DNA of 16,173 bases from Thiobacter sp964445085 (lineage in GTDB: Bacteria > Pseudomonadota > Gammaproteobacteria > Burkholderiales > Thiobacteraceae), in NCBI GenBank assembly GCA_964445085.1, contig CAYUJV010000061.1, positions 1 through 16,173 on the forward strand, read 5' to 3'. Numbering within the stretch: the first letter of the stretch is position 1; every line of letters starts with the position of its first letter. The notes under the pieces are model-generated. The model did no database searches, was not told the DNA's origin, and saw only the letters and a list, made by a program, of their open reading frames with translations. Both the position numbers and the translations under genes were made by a program. Shown piece after piece: positions 5,519 to 12,224 of the stretch.

Positions 5519-8383
5519 TCAATAGGCCTCGCGCAGATAGATGAACTCTTTGACGCCGCGAAAGACGCCGAAGGTCGCGCGCGCCCTGGGGTTGCCCACG
5601 GCCCCGCTCCAGTTGAACAACAGCCAGTTGGGCACGCTGAGCGTCAGATCCACGCTGCCGCTATTGCCCACGCCAGGGGCGGACAGGGTGATGGCTGACA
5701 CGCCCGCCGCCAGGGTGAGGGTGGCCGGGCCGGGCGTGGTCTCGCCCGGATTCAGGTTGCGCTGGTAGTTGCTCAGCGCCAGATCCGTCGCGAGGGTGAA
5801 GCGCGTGCAGTTGTCGGCTGCGTTGGTGACGAATACCGAGCCGTTGAAATAGTCGGCGCGCACCGGGACGTTCAGGGGCAGACGTTCCGACCCATAGGCG
5901 TTGGCGAGCCCGAGCCGGCCGTAGCGGAAGGCGTTGCCGGCGTCGAAGGCAATGCCGCTGCCGCCGCCGTTGAAGGTCGCCGGGCTCGAGGTGCCGATGA
6001 TGCCCTGGCTCGGGCCATTCTCGCTGCCGTCCTGCACGCTCATGGCGAGCGTGATGTTGGCGCTGAACGGCGCCGGATACGGCGCGCTCGCGGTGCGGGT
6101 GTAGGTCAGCGTGTCGCTGCCGTTCACGCTGACGTAGCCGGTGCCGTCGTTGTTGGAGAGCACGGTCGGCACGCCGAGCGTCGTCGTCAGCGCCGGCGTC
6201 GCGGGCACCGAGGTGTAGCTCTGGCTGACGTCGGTCGCGGCCAGCTTCCACAGATCGTTGGCGTAGTTCACGGTGGTGCCGCCGGCGGCGTTCTTCGCCA
6301 CCACCAGTGCCTGCGGCGCGGTCACGTAGCCGAAGGGCTGGCCGATGTAGGTGAAGGAGCGGCTGGCGCAGGTGGCATCGTTGAAGGTCTTGAACTGGGG
6401 CGTGTTGCTGGCTGCGAGGTCGAAGTGATCGGGCACGAAGCGGCCGACATTGATCACCGCGGACACGATGTTGCGGTCAGCCGTGGTGGAGCCGTCGCCC
6501 GCGTCCACCGCGGCAAAATTTCCGTCCACCAGTTGCAGGGTGAAGGAGCCCGCCTCGCTGTAGCTGGCAGCATCGTCCGTCAGCACGCCGGCCACGGCAT
6601 TGGTGGCCAGGGTGAACAGGCCCAGGTTGCCGTTGACGCAACCCGTGGGCAGCACGCAAGCAATCGGCGTCGCGGCAGGCCGGTCGACATAGTTGGTCGT
6701 GACATTGCCCAGGGCATTGACCGCCACCGCCGACACCCGCACCGGCTGGCCGGCCTTGTGCACGACCCCACCGCTGGCGGTCACGTTATTGAGCGTGCGC
6801 ACGTTGCCGGCGGTCGCCCAGGTGGCGTCGGTCACCGATGCATTGGCGAACGCCGCGGGCCGGATGGCGAAGTTGTCGTTGGAGCAGCCGACCGCGGTCG
6901 GCGTACCGCTCGCCGGATACGTCACCCGCACCCGCACATTCTTCCAGGCGTTGTTCTCCTGGAAGGCGACGGTCTTGCGGCCGTTGTCGCCCGCGGCGAA
7001 GGTCGGATTGGTCCCCAGGGTCTGGATCGTCACCCAGCTGCTGCGGCAGCCGTTGGCATCCACTGACGCGCTATTGTCGCTTGCGTCCAGCAGCTCCACT
7101 TTCACCGTGCCGGCGAAGCCGGAGAGAATGGCGGTTCTGGCGTTGTTGAGTGCGATGAGGTCCAGATTGAAGGCCTGCCCGGCGATCTTGGTCTGGATGA
7201 AGCCGGTTACGGCACCGGCCACGGTGGCGGTGTCATAGGCGTTGAACCCACCAGGTGTGACCACATTGGTGGACGGCGTTCCCAGCGTAGCGGCCACCAC
7301 GCTCCATTCCACGTCATCGATGTGGGTCCAAGACTTGTACTGAACTGAATGGTTTGAAATGAAGCGCAGCGTGATAGTTTGGCCCGCATAGGCAGCCAAG
7401 CTGTAGGTGCGCGTAAACCAGGGCTCCGAGCCGGCAGCAAGCGTCATGCCCGCGGTGTGATTGCCGCGGCCGTTTATGTCCCAGTAGTTGTAGCGCCCAT
7501 AACCGGAGTTGTTGTTGGAGTACTGGCCTGTTCCTTTGTTCGGGCTGAAAGGATAAGTGACGTAGCTGCCGAAGGTCGGCCCCACGATCTCGGTCGTCGC
7601 GCCCGCTACGAGTTGGACGCGCAGGAAATCCCATTGGTTGGCCCCATTATCCGAACTGTCCCAACCCTCCGGGCGATAGTGGAAAACGAGGTTTCCGGGA
7701 TTTGTCGTCGGCACAGTAATGGTTCTCGACAGAACAACCGCGCTGGTGGCATTCGTGGGTTCGACATTGGTGCGAGCGCCGATGAGATATGAGAACCCTC
7801 CGGTAAATGGCGTCCCATCCGTGGTTTCAGTCGAAGGGGTGCCGGTGTCGGTGGTGACATTGGGCGTTTCACTCGGGCGTATCTGGGCATCAAAGCTGTT
7901 GTTGGACTTGGTCGCGGTCCAGCCTGGCGGGCTCTGGGTGCCCGTTCCGCCAACCTCGAAATTACCGTTGATGGGCGGCTGTGGATTCGCGGCCTTGGGA
8001 CCATTGGCGGTGACATCGAAGTACAGGTAGTAGGTAGTCGGCCCTGCATCCTGCAGCAGGAAGCGCAGTTCGCCACGCGCATCGCCCGTCGCGTCGGTCG
8101 CTCCGGCGTAGACCGCATCCGTCCATTCCTGGGTGGCGGCGAGCGTGGCATCGTCGGCACGGACGACCCGCCAGGAGTTTATATCGAAGGTACCCGCCGC
8201 ACCCACCGCCGTGAGCAAGGTGGCGAAGTCCACGTCGACCTTGATGGTGCTGTTCACCGCCGCGCCGGCCGGCACATTGATGGGCACGCGATAATTCCAA
8301 GCGGCATTCCACCAGGCAGATGCCGGACCCGCGAAGCCCAGGCATCCCAGCAGGAGCACCACTGTCGCGAGCCGATGCCGCAT
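5519..8383 (-). CDS. mshQ: MshQ, large exported protein, putative pilus tip adhesin
   Basis: With the ATG at 8383 the product has 954 residues; ATGs at 8389 and 8413 are in frame, but 8383 forms a TGATG junction with mshP and gives a clean signal peptide (MRHRLATVV to GPASA, cleaved before WWN). Next is a DUF2341-like domain (about 24-135, WWNAAWNYRVPINV). A jelly-roll-like carbohydrate- or protein-binding domain follows (about 140-365, W-x-HIDDVEW near its end). The long C-terminal part (about 380-954) has MshQ/DUF6701 signatures: GRFVPDHFDL, YIGQPFGY, FRYGRLGLANAYGSERLPL and the ending EFIYLREAY. Export and position after minor pilins suggest a tip-associated adhesin; this is inference, as MshQ function is poorly known. 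The middle domain is markedly lower in GC than the rest. Confidence 0.9.
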   Translation of the reverse strand: MRHRLATVVLLLGCLGFAGPASAWWNAAWNYRVPINVPAGAAVNSTIKVDVDFATLLTAVGAAGTFDINSWRVVRADDATLAATQEWTDAVYAGATDATGDARGELRFLLQDAGPTTYYLYFDVTANGPKAANPQPPINGNFEVGGTGTQSPPGWTATKSNNSFDAQIRPSETPNVTTDTGTPSTETTDGTPFTGGFSYLIGARTNVEPTNATSAVVLSRTITVPTTNPGNLVFHYRPEGWDSSDNGANQWDFLRVQLVAGATTEIVGPTFGSYVTYPFSPNKGTGQYSNNNSGYGRYNYWDINGRGNHTAGMTLAAGSEPWFTRTYSLAAYAGQTITLRFISNHSVQYKSWTHIDDVEWSVVAATLGTPSTNVVTPGGFNAYDTATVAGAVTGFIQTKIAGQAFNLDLIALNNARTAILSGFAGTVKVELLDASDNSASVDANGCRSSWVTIQTLGTNPTFAAGDNGRKTVAFQENNAWKNVRVRVTYPASGTPTAVGCSNDNFAIRPAAFANASVTDATWATAGNVRTLNNVTASGGVVHKAGQPVRVSAVAVNALGNVTTNYVDRPAATPIACVLPTGCVNGNLGLFTLATNAVAGVLTDDAASYSEAGSFTLQLVDGNFAAVDAGDGSTTADRNIVSAVINVGRFVPDHFDLAASNTPQFKTFNDATCASRSFTYIGQPFGYVTAPQALVVAKNAAGGTTVNYANDLWKLAATDVSQSYTSVPATPALTTTLGVPTVLSNNDGTGYVSVNGSDTLTYTRTASAPYPAPFSANITLAMSVQDGSENGPSQGIIGTSSPATFNGGGSGIAFDAGNAFRYGRLGLANAYGSERLPLNVPVRADYFNGSVFVTNAADNCTRFTLATDLALSNYQRNLNPGETTPGPATLTLAAGVSAITLSAPGVGNSGSVDLTLSVPNWLLFNWSGAVGNPRARATFGVFRGVKEFIYLREAY

Positions 8384-8832
8384 CAGCATGCCCCACCCCC
8401 CGGCGCCGTGCACAGCGAAATCGTCGCGGTCAGCACGCGCTCAACGTAGCCCACGCTCCCCGCCACCCCGCTGCGGGCGGTCGAGGTGATGGCGTACACG
8501 CGCACGCTGTTGCCCGCCTCGTCGTAGGTGTTCGACGAACATGCAACGCTGGTGGTGAAACCCGCCAGATCGCCGGAGAAGCCGATGGTGTCGTTGGACG
8601 TGCCCGCCGTCGCGCACGCATACACCGCGGCATTCCGTGTGCCCTGCCACGCCGCCCATTCAACGCCGGCGCGCGCCGCCTGATAGGCGCGCGCGCCCTG
8701 CACGTCCAGGCTGGAAGCCACGTGCTGGGTGGTGGACAGCGACACCATGAACGCGCCCAGGGCGGCGAGGATCACCACCAGAAAGATCGCGGACACGATG
8801 CTGAAGCCTCTTTGCTGTGTGCGTGGGCTCAT
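8383..8832 (-). CDS. mshP: MshP, PilX-like minor pilin
   Basis: Predicted 149-residue prepilin-like protein starting MSPRTQQRG/FSIVSAIFLVVILAALGAF, where the slash marks the likely prepilin peptidase cut. Position +5 of the mature form is Ser rather than the usual Glu, as in MshP/PilX/GspK-type subunits thought to cap or initiate the fibre. The globular part carries four cysteines after the helix (near 73, 98, 141 and 149), the last being the final residue, so disulfides are likely. The family motif YQAARAGVEWAAWQ follows the helix. It overlaps mshO by ATGA and mshQ by a single base (TGATG). The open frame extends much further upstream, but that is the shadow of mshO. Confidence 0.88.
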   Translation of the reverse strand: MSPRTQQRGFSIVSAIFLVVILAALGAFMVSLSTTQHVASSLDVQGARAYQAARAGVEWAAWQGTRNAAVYACATAGTSNDTIGFSGDLAGFTTSVACSSNTYDEAGNSVRVYAITSTARSGVAGSVGYVERVLTATISLCTAPGGGAC

Positions 8833-9653
8833 GGCACGTTGCTCACGTGGACCGTGTGGTAGAGCGTCACCTTCTCGCCGGCGTCCTCCAGGGTGAGCTG
8901 CATTTCCAGCAGGCCGGAGCGCTCGGTCGCGCCTTCCACGTAACGGAAGACGCAGCCCGTCACCTGGGTCGCGAGGCGGGCCGCGTTCGAGCCCGCCAGC
9001 GCGGGCAGGCCCGCGGCAGCCGGCTCGGTGGCCTGGATGGCGTAGCCCCAGTAGCGCCAGAGGGTGCCCGAGCCCAGGTCGCAGGCATAGCTGACCGGCC
9101 CTTCCACCACCTGGAAGCGGTTGCCGGGGGAGGCCAGGGGAAACTTGAACGGGGCGATGCCTACATTGGTCTGGGGGCCGGGCGCGCCGGCGTAGCTGGT
9201 GATGTTGTCGCCGGCGTAGGCATTGGCGCCGCTCACGTTGGGCCCGAGGTTGTAGACCACGATGCGGTCGCCCTGGGCCAGGGTGATGGCCGGGCCGAGC
9301 ACGTCGAAACTCGTGTCCGTCGTGGTGAAGTCGAGCACGTCGCCGCTGCCGTCGGATTTGGGGTCGGCGCGGTACCGCCCGCCGGTGCGGGTGAGCAGGA
9401 ATTCGAGGGTCTGGTCGCCGTCGGTGGTGCGCACGCTGTTCGGCAGGGCCAGATGCACGTCGCGCGCCATGCGGCGCAGGGCGGTGTCGGCGATGTCCGT
9501 GAGCTGCGCGCGGCGCGCGGTGTCGAAATAGCCTTCCACCGGCTTCTTGATGAACACGGCCACCACGGCGGCGATGATGCCGGTGATGACGATGACGATG
9601 ATCATCTCCACCAGGGTGAAGCCCCGAACGGGATGCGCGCACTCACGAACCAT
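8829..9653 (-). CDS. mshO: MshO, minor pilin (GspJ/PilW-like)
   Basis: Predicted 274-residue prepilin. The leader MVRECAHPVRG is followed by FTLVEMIIVIVITGIIAAVVAVFIKKPVEGYFDTARRAQL, with Glu at +5 and a long hydrophobic helix. The segment DTARRAQLTDIADTALRRMARDVHLALPNSVR is typical of MshO/PilW/GspJ-like subunits. The C-terminal domain is large and beta-rich, with cysteines near 165 and 233. Such subunits form the priming tip complex with MshC, MshD and MshP. The gene overlaps mshD by 11 bases and mshP by ATGA. No strong ribosome site is seen, so translation is probably coupled to mshD. Confidence 0.9.
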   Translation of the reverse strand: MVRECAHPVRGFTLVEMIIVIVITGIIAAVVAVFIKKPVEGYFDTARRAQLTDIADTALRRMARDVHLALPNSVRTTDGDQTLEFLLTRTGGRYRADPKSDGSGDVLDFTTTDTSFDVLGPAITLAQGDRIVVYNLGPNVSGANAYAGDNITSYAGAPGPQTNVGIAPFKFPLASPGNRFQVVEGPVSYACDLGSGTLWRYWGYAIQATEPAAAGLPALAGSNAARLATQVTGCVFRYVEGATERSGLLEMQLTLEDAGEKVTLYHTVHVSNVP

Positions 9654-10134
9654 AGTTGGTCCGATAGCCGGAGAGGGTCACGGTTTCGCCGCCGGGCGCG
9701 GTGACGGTCACCGTCACCCGCTTGGACTGCCCGACCGGCACCTGGGCGCCGCCGGGGCCCAGGGCCGCGTCCGCCACCTGCACCGAAATGCCGTAGGCGG
9801 CGAGCAGGGGCAGCGCCGTTCCATTGAGATCGTAAACGCCGGCGCTGGCGTAGCCGTTGTAGTCGCCGACGTCGTCGAAGTACTGGCGGTTGGCCGGCGT
9901 CGCCGCGCCGGTGAAGCCGCCCGGCGGATTGGAAAAATCCTTCAGCAGGATCTCGTCCAGCATGCCTTCGGCAATGGCCAGCGCCTGCTTGCGGATCATG
10001 GGGTCGGCGCTTTTCTGGGTGGTGAGGTTCATGACCGCGAGCACGCCGGCGATGGCCACGCCGACGACGATGATGAACACGAGCAGCTCCACGAGAGAAA
10101 TGCCGCGCCCATGCCGGCGCTCAGAAATGGACAT
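9643..10134 (-). CDS. mshD: MshD, minor pilin (GspI/PilV-like)
   Basis: Predicted 163-residue prepilin with leader MSISERRHGRG, then ISLVELLVFIIVVGVAIAGVLAVMN. Glu is present at +5, but the first mature residue is Ile in place of Phe or Met. The helix is followed by DPMIRKQALAIAEGMLDEILLKDF, the family signature of MshD/PilV/GspI-type subunits (QALAIAE). The rest is a small beta-rich domain ending in TVTAPGGETVTLSGYRTNYGS. It has no cysteines. The start overlaps mshC by 14 bases and the end overlaps mshO by 11, consistent with coupled translation in a minor-pilin operon. Confidence 0.9.
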   Translation of the reverse strand: MSISERRHGRGISLVELLVFIIVVGVAIAGVLAVMNLTTQKSADPMIRKQALAIAEGMLDEILLKDFSNPPGGFTGAATPANRQYFDDVGDYNGYASAGVYDLNGTALPLLAAYGISVQVADAALGPGGAQVPVGQSKRVTVTVTAPGGETVTLSGYRTNYGS

Positions 10135-10546
10135 AGCCGGTTTCCTTCTCCACTGTCAGCGTGCGCGCGGTGAAGCCGCTGGCGCCGATGGTGAAGGCGG
10201 CGGGCGCGCTGGGCCTGCCCAAGGCGTCGAAGGACAGACTGGCCCCCGTCAGGCTGACGCCGGATGGCGCGCTCCTGGTGAAGTTGCCGCCCGCCGGATT
10301 CGGCACCGGCTGGCTGCAGGCGGCGTCGAAGCATAGGCTCACGCTGCCACCGCTGGTGACGACGTACACATTGCGATGCTGGGCAATGGCCACCTTCTGC
10401 CCATAGCGCACCAGCGCCGCCAGCTCGTCGGAAAAGCCGCGCGCGTCGAAGCTGCCGCGGTCGGTGAAGCGTGGCAGCACCACCACGGCGATGATGCCGA
10501 GGATGACGATCACCACCACCATTTCCACCAGCGTGAAGCCGCGCAT
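10121..10546 (-). CDS. mshC: MshC, minor pilin (GspH/FimT-like)
   Basis: I start at the ATG at 10546 (141 residues), giving the very short leader MRG followed by FTLVEMVVVIVILGIIAVVVLPRF; GAGG lies 9 bases upstream of this ATG. The open frame continues 20 codons further back, but that would cross the intrinsic terminator just upstream and yield no proper leader. Past the helix the protein has a GspH/FimT-like fold: ELAALVRYGQKVAIAQHRNVYVVTSGG, a cysteine pair near 72 and 77 (CFDAAC), and a beta-rich end. It opens the minor-pilin block after the terminator, so its expression probably depends on read-through or an unseen promoter. Confidence 0.87.
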   Translation of the reverse strand: MRGFTLVEMVVVIVILGIIAVVVLPRFTDRGSFDARGFSDELAALVRYGQKVAIAQHRNVYVVTSGGSVSLCFDAACSQPVPNPAGGNFTRSAPSGVSLTGASLSFDALGRPSAPAAFTIGASGFTARTLTVEKETGYVHF

Positions 10547-10563
10547 GCCGAGGGTCCTCAAGT

Positions 10564-10593
10564 AAAAACGGGGCGAGGCTTGCGCCCGCCCCG
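10564..10593 (-). terminator. Intrinsic terminator after the pilin pair
   Basis: On the minus strand a 7-bp GC stem (arms 10593-10587 and 10575-10569, CGGGGCG with CGCCCCG) continues after a one-base bulge into 3 more pairs around a GCAA loop and is followed directly by TTTTT (10568-10564). It begins about 20 bases after the stop of the second MshA-like gene and ends 17 bases before mshC. It should lower, not abolish, transcription into the minor-pilin genes, separating abundant pilin from scarce subunits. Confidence 0.82.
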
Positions 10594-10613
10594 CTCTGCG
10601 GCGCATCCGCCTG

Positions 10614-11120
10614 TCAGCAGCCGGTGGTCACGACCGAGATGACCGGGGAGCCGCCCGCAGCAGCCGGCGAGGTGTAACTGACCTGGCAGGTCGCGGGCGT
10701 GCCGGCGCCGTTGATCTGGACGTTGAGCGTGGAGCCCGCCGCGGCACCGCCGCCGGTGTAGGTCACCTGATCCGCCACGTCATCCAGCTGCGCCGCCACC
10801 AGAATTCCGCGGCTACCCGCCGCCGGAATCGGGTTGTTGTCGCCGGTGGTGGCCACGGGGTAGCCGTTGATCAGGTCGATCACTTGGCTCTCCATGGTCA
10901 CCGTCGCCGTCCCGCTGGTGCTCACGTTGGACACCAGCGCCTGCGCCTTGGCAAGGGCGGCGGCGGAGCGGATCGCGCCGTAGATGCCCTGGGCCTTCGC
11001 CACCCGCGCCTGCTGCTGGGCGTTGATGTAGCGCGGCAGCGCCGTGGCCGCCAGGATGCCGAGGATGGCGATGACCACGATGAGCTCGATGAGGGTGAAG
11101 CCGTTCTGTGTGCGTTCCAT
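10614..11120 (-). CDS. mshA: MshA-like pilin, second copy
   Basis: Predicted 168-residue type IV prepilin: leader MERTQNG, then FTLIELIVVIAILGILAATALPRYINAQQQARVAKAQG, with Glu at +5. After the helix come AIRSAAALAKAQALV and VTMESQVIDLINGYPVAT, the pattern of MSHA major pilins (a Met-Glu and an NGYP motif). Two cysteines, at 145 and the last residue 168, would form the C-terminal disulfide loop. A GGGAG ribosome site stands 6 bases before the ATG. It lies 56 bases after the first pilin gene and before an intrinsic terminator, so both pilins are probably on one short transcript. Which copy is the major subunit cannot be decided from sequence; by motif this one is closer to classical MshA. Confidence 0.88.
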   Translation of the reverse strand: MERTQNGFTLIELIVVIAILGILAATALPRYINAQQQARVAKAQGIYGAIRSAAALAKAQALVSNVSTSGTATVTMESQVIDLINGYPVATTGDNNPIPAAGSRGILVAAQLDDVADQVTYTGGGAAAGSTLNVQINGAGTPATCQVSYTSPAAAGGSPVISVVTTGC

Positions 11121-11140
11121 GTGTATCTCCCGGGGTCAGG

Positions 11141-11163
11141 CGGCGCCGTCATCGACGGCGCCG
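11141..11163 (-). repeat. Perfect 10-bp hairpin between the two pilin genes
   Basis: A perfect inverted repeat with 10-bp arms (CGGCGCCGTC at 11141-11150, GACGGCGCCG at 11154-11163) and a 3-base loop lies in the 56-base gap between the tandem pilin genes. It begins 13 bases after the first pilin stop on the minus strand. No T-run follows, so it is unlikely to be a strong terminator. It more likely protects the 3' end of the upstream message or marks a processing site, giving unequal pilin levels; this is inference. Confidence 0.75.
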
Positions 11164-11176
11164 TTCAGTCTGCCGA

Positions 11177-11614
11177 TCAGTTGGTGCAGGGCACGTAGGC
11201 CGTCGCGGTCTTGCCCGACTTGCTGGTAATCGTGCACTGGATGGTGGTGCCGGCGGAGCAGGCCTTCGGCGTGCCGCCCGCGATCTGGTATTGGTCCGTG
11301 TTGGAGGGTGCCGTCGTCTGCAAAGTCACGCTCGTGCTCAGCAGAGTACCCGCCCCAGCCAATACGCTGTTGGACGCGCCGGCGCAAGCATCGGCGGCAT
11401 CAGTGATATTGACACCAGTGCCACCCGCCTTCACTTTGCCGTAGTTGATGGAGCCGGCCGAGGAAATCGCGCCCGCCACCCCCTTGACCGCGGCCTGCTC
11501 GGCTTCGCCCGAGAAGTCGACGAACTTGGGCAGCGCGGTCGCCGCCAGAATCCCCAGAATGACGATCACCACGATCAGCTCGATCAGGGTGAAGCCGTTT
11601 TGTCCTTTGCGCAT
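11177..11614 (-). CDS. mshA: MshA-like pilin, first copy (candidate major subunit)
   Basis: Predicted 145-residue type IV prepilin. The leader MRKGQNG precedes FTLIELIVVIVILGILAATALPKFVDFSGEAEQAAVKGVAGAI, with Glu at +5. The post-helix segment VAGAISSAGSINYGK matches MshA-type pilins. Four cysteines (77, 119, 127, 143) suggest two disulfides, more than in the neighbouring copy. The ribosome site AAGGAGA sits about 5 bases before the ATG and is the strongest in the window. Directly upstream are a hairpin-bearing leader and a -24/-12 promoter. Strong expression signals suggest this is an abundant subunit. The first ~70 codon bases are about 85% identical to those of the next pilin gene, while the C-terminal parts differ strongly. 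Confidence 0.88.
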   Translation of the reverse strand: MRKGQNGFTLIELIVVIVILGILAATALPKFVDFSGEAEQAAVKGVAGAISSAGSINYGKVKAGGTGVNITDAADACAGASNSVLAGAGTLLSTSVTLQTTAPSNTDQYQIAGGTPKACSAGTTIQCTITSKSGKTATAYVPCTN

Positions 11615-11645
11615 CGTGTTCTCCTTGAAAATTGATAAAAATACC

Positions 11646-11659
11646 GGGTCCTGGGACCC
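11646..11659 (-). promoter_or_regulatory. Hairpin near the 5' end of the pilin mRNA leader
   Basis: GGGTCC and GGACCC form a compact inverted repeat in the predicted pilin leader (physically a 5-bp stem with a 4-base loop). If transcription starts near 11664, the hairpin begins about 5 bases from the 5' end, a position known to protect mRNA. An AT-rich stretch with a TTTTT run follows four bases after the stem, so a weak terminator for transcripts arriving from the MshB-like gene is the alternative reading. Confidence 0.5.
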
Positions 11660-11674
11660 CTTGCCTGCCTCTAA

Positions 11675-11690
11675 AGCAAGACCCGTACCA
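11675..11690 (-). promoter_or_regulatory. Sigma-54 (-24/-12) promoter of the pilin genes
   Basis: On the minus strand, 11690 to 11675 reads TGGTACGGGTCTTGCT. It matches the sigma-54 consensus TGGCACG-N4-TTGC(A/T) at all positions but one (T for C), and the invariant GG and GC are exactly 10 bases apart. It lies directly after the stop of the MshB-like gene and predicts a start near 11664, about 50 bases before the first pilin ATG. Pilin genes in several Proteobacteria use sigma-54 with a PilR-type activator. No activator gene is in the window; the response regulator at the right edge has no AAA+ domain. Confidence 0.72.
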
Positions 11691-11699
11691 TGCTACAGA

Positions 11700-12224
11700 T
11701 CAGAACCAGCGGTACGGCTCCAGCAACACCAGCCTCACCGACGGGATGGCCTCTGCATCGGCTTTTCCGTCATTTCCTTGAGGCAAAACGGCCTCGACCC
11801 GCAGCCGCACCCGCTTGCGGCCACGCGCGTCGGCCTGGAAATACGCGCCGCGGTCCACCTGGTAGACGAGCGCCTGCGCAGCCTTGTCGAAATACCAACA
11901 GCCGCGGCAGTCCGGCACCTGGTTTCCGGCGACCTCCCCGCGGTAGTTGGCGGGCGGATCCTCCAGCCAGTCCACCGGATTCCTGCCGGCCAGGGCGGCA
12001 ATGCCTGCCGTCCGTTGCCGCGCCATGAGGTCGGCGACCTGCAGCCGCACGGCGGCCCGGACCATGGCGATGTTCTGCTCCATCACCGCCTTCTCCGCCT
12101 GTTCGCGCACGTAGAGCAGGCGGTCGATGGCCACCAGCCCCAGGATTCCGATCACACTGACCACGACCACCAGTTCCAGCAGCGTGAAGCCGCCCGCCGC
12201 GGGCCGAAACCGAAAGCCGTTCAT
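11700..12224 (-). CDS. MshB-like minor pilin / pseudopilin with CxxC motif
   Basis: Predicted 174-residue prepilin: leader MNGFRFRPAAGG, then FTLLELVVVVSVIGILGLVAIDRLLYVREQAEKAVMEQNIAM, with Glu at +5. Position after mshG and before the MshA-like genes is that of mshF/mshB in Vibrio, so it is probably an MshB-like subunit, but sequence alone does not settle the name. The C-terminal domain contains CRGCWYFD (Cys106 and Cys109), an unusual CxxC in a pilin, then QALVYQVDRGAYF, a beta pattern seen in GspG-like folds. The start overlaps the mshG stop as ATGA. The same frame stays open far upstream inside mshG, which is a shadow. Confidence 0.85.
   Translation of the reverse strand: MNGFRFRPAAGGFTLLELVVVVSVIGILGLVAIDRLLYVREQAEKAVMEQNIAMVRAAVRLQVADLMARQRTAGIAALAGRNPVDWLEDPPANYRGEVAGNQVPDCRGCWYFDKAAQALVYQVDRGAYFQADARGRKRVRLRVEAVLPQGNDGKADAEAIPSVRLVLLEPYRWF

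Noticed and set aside
8383..9642. A 419-codon minus frame suggesting a longer MshP
   Set aside because: The extension is the shadow of mshO; the prepilin leader and ATGA junction place the start at 8832.
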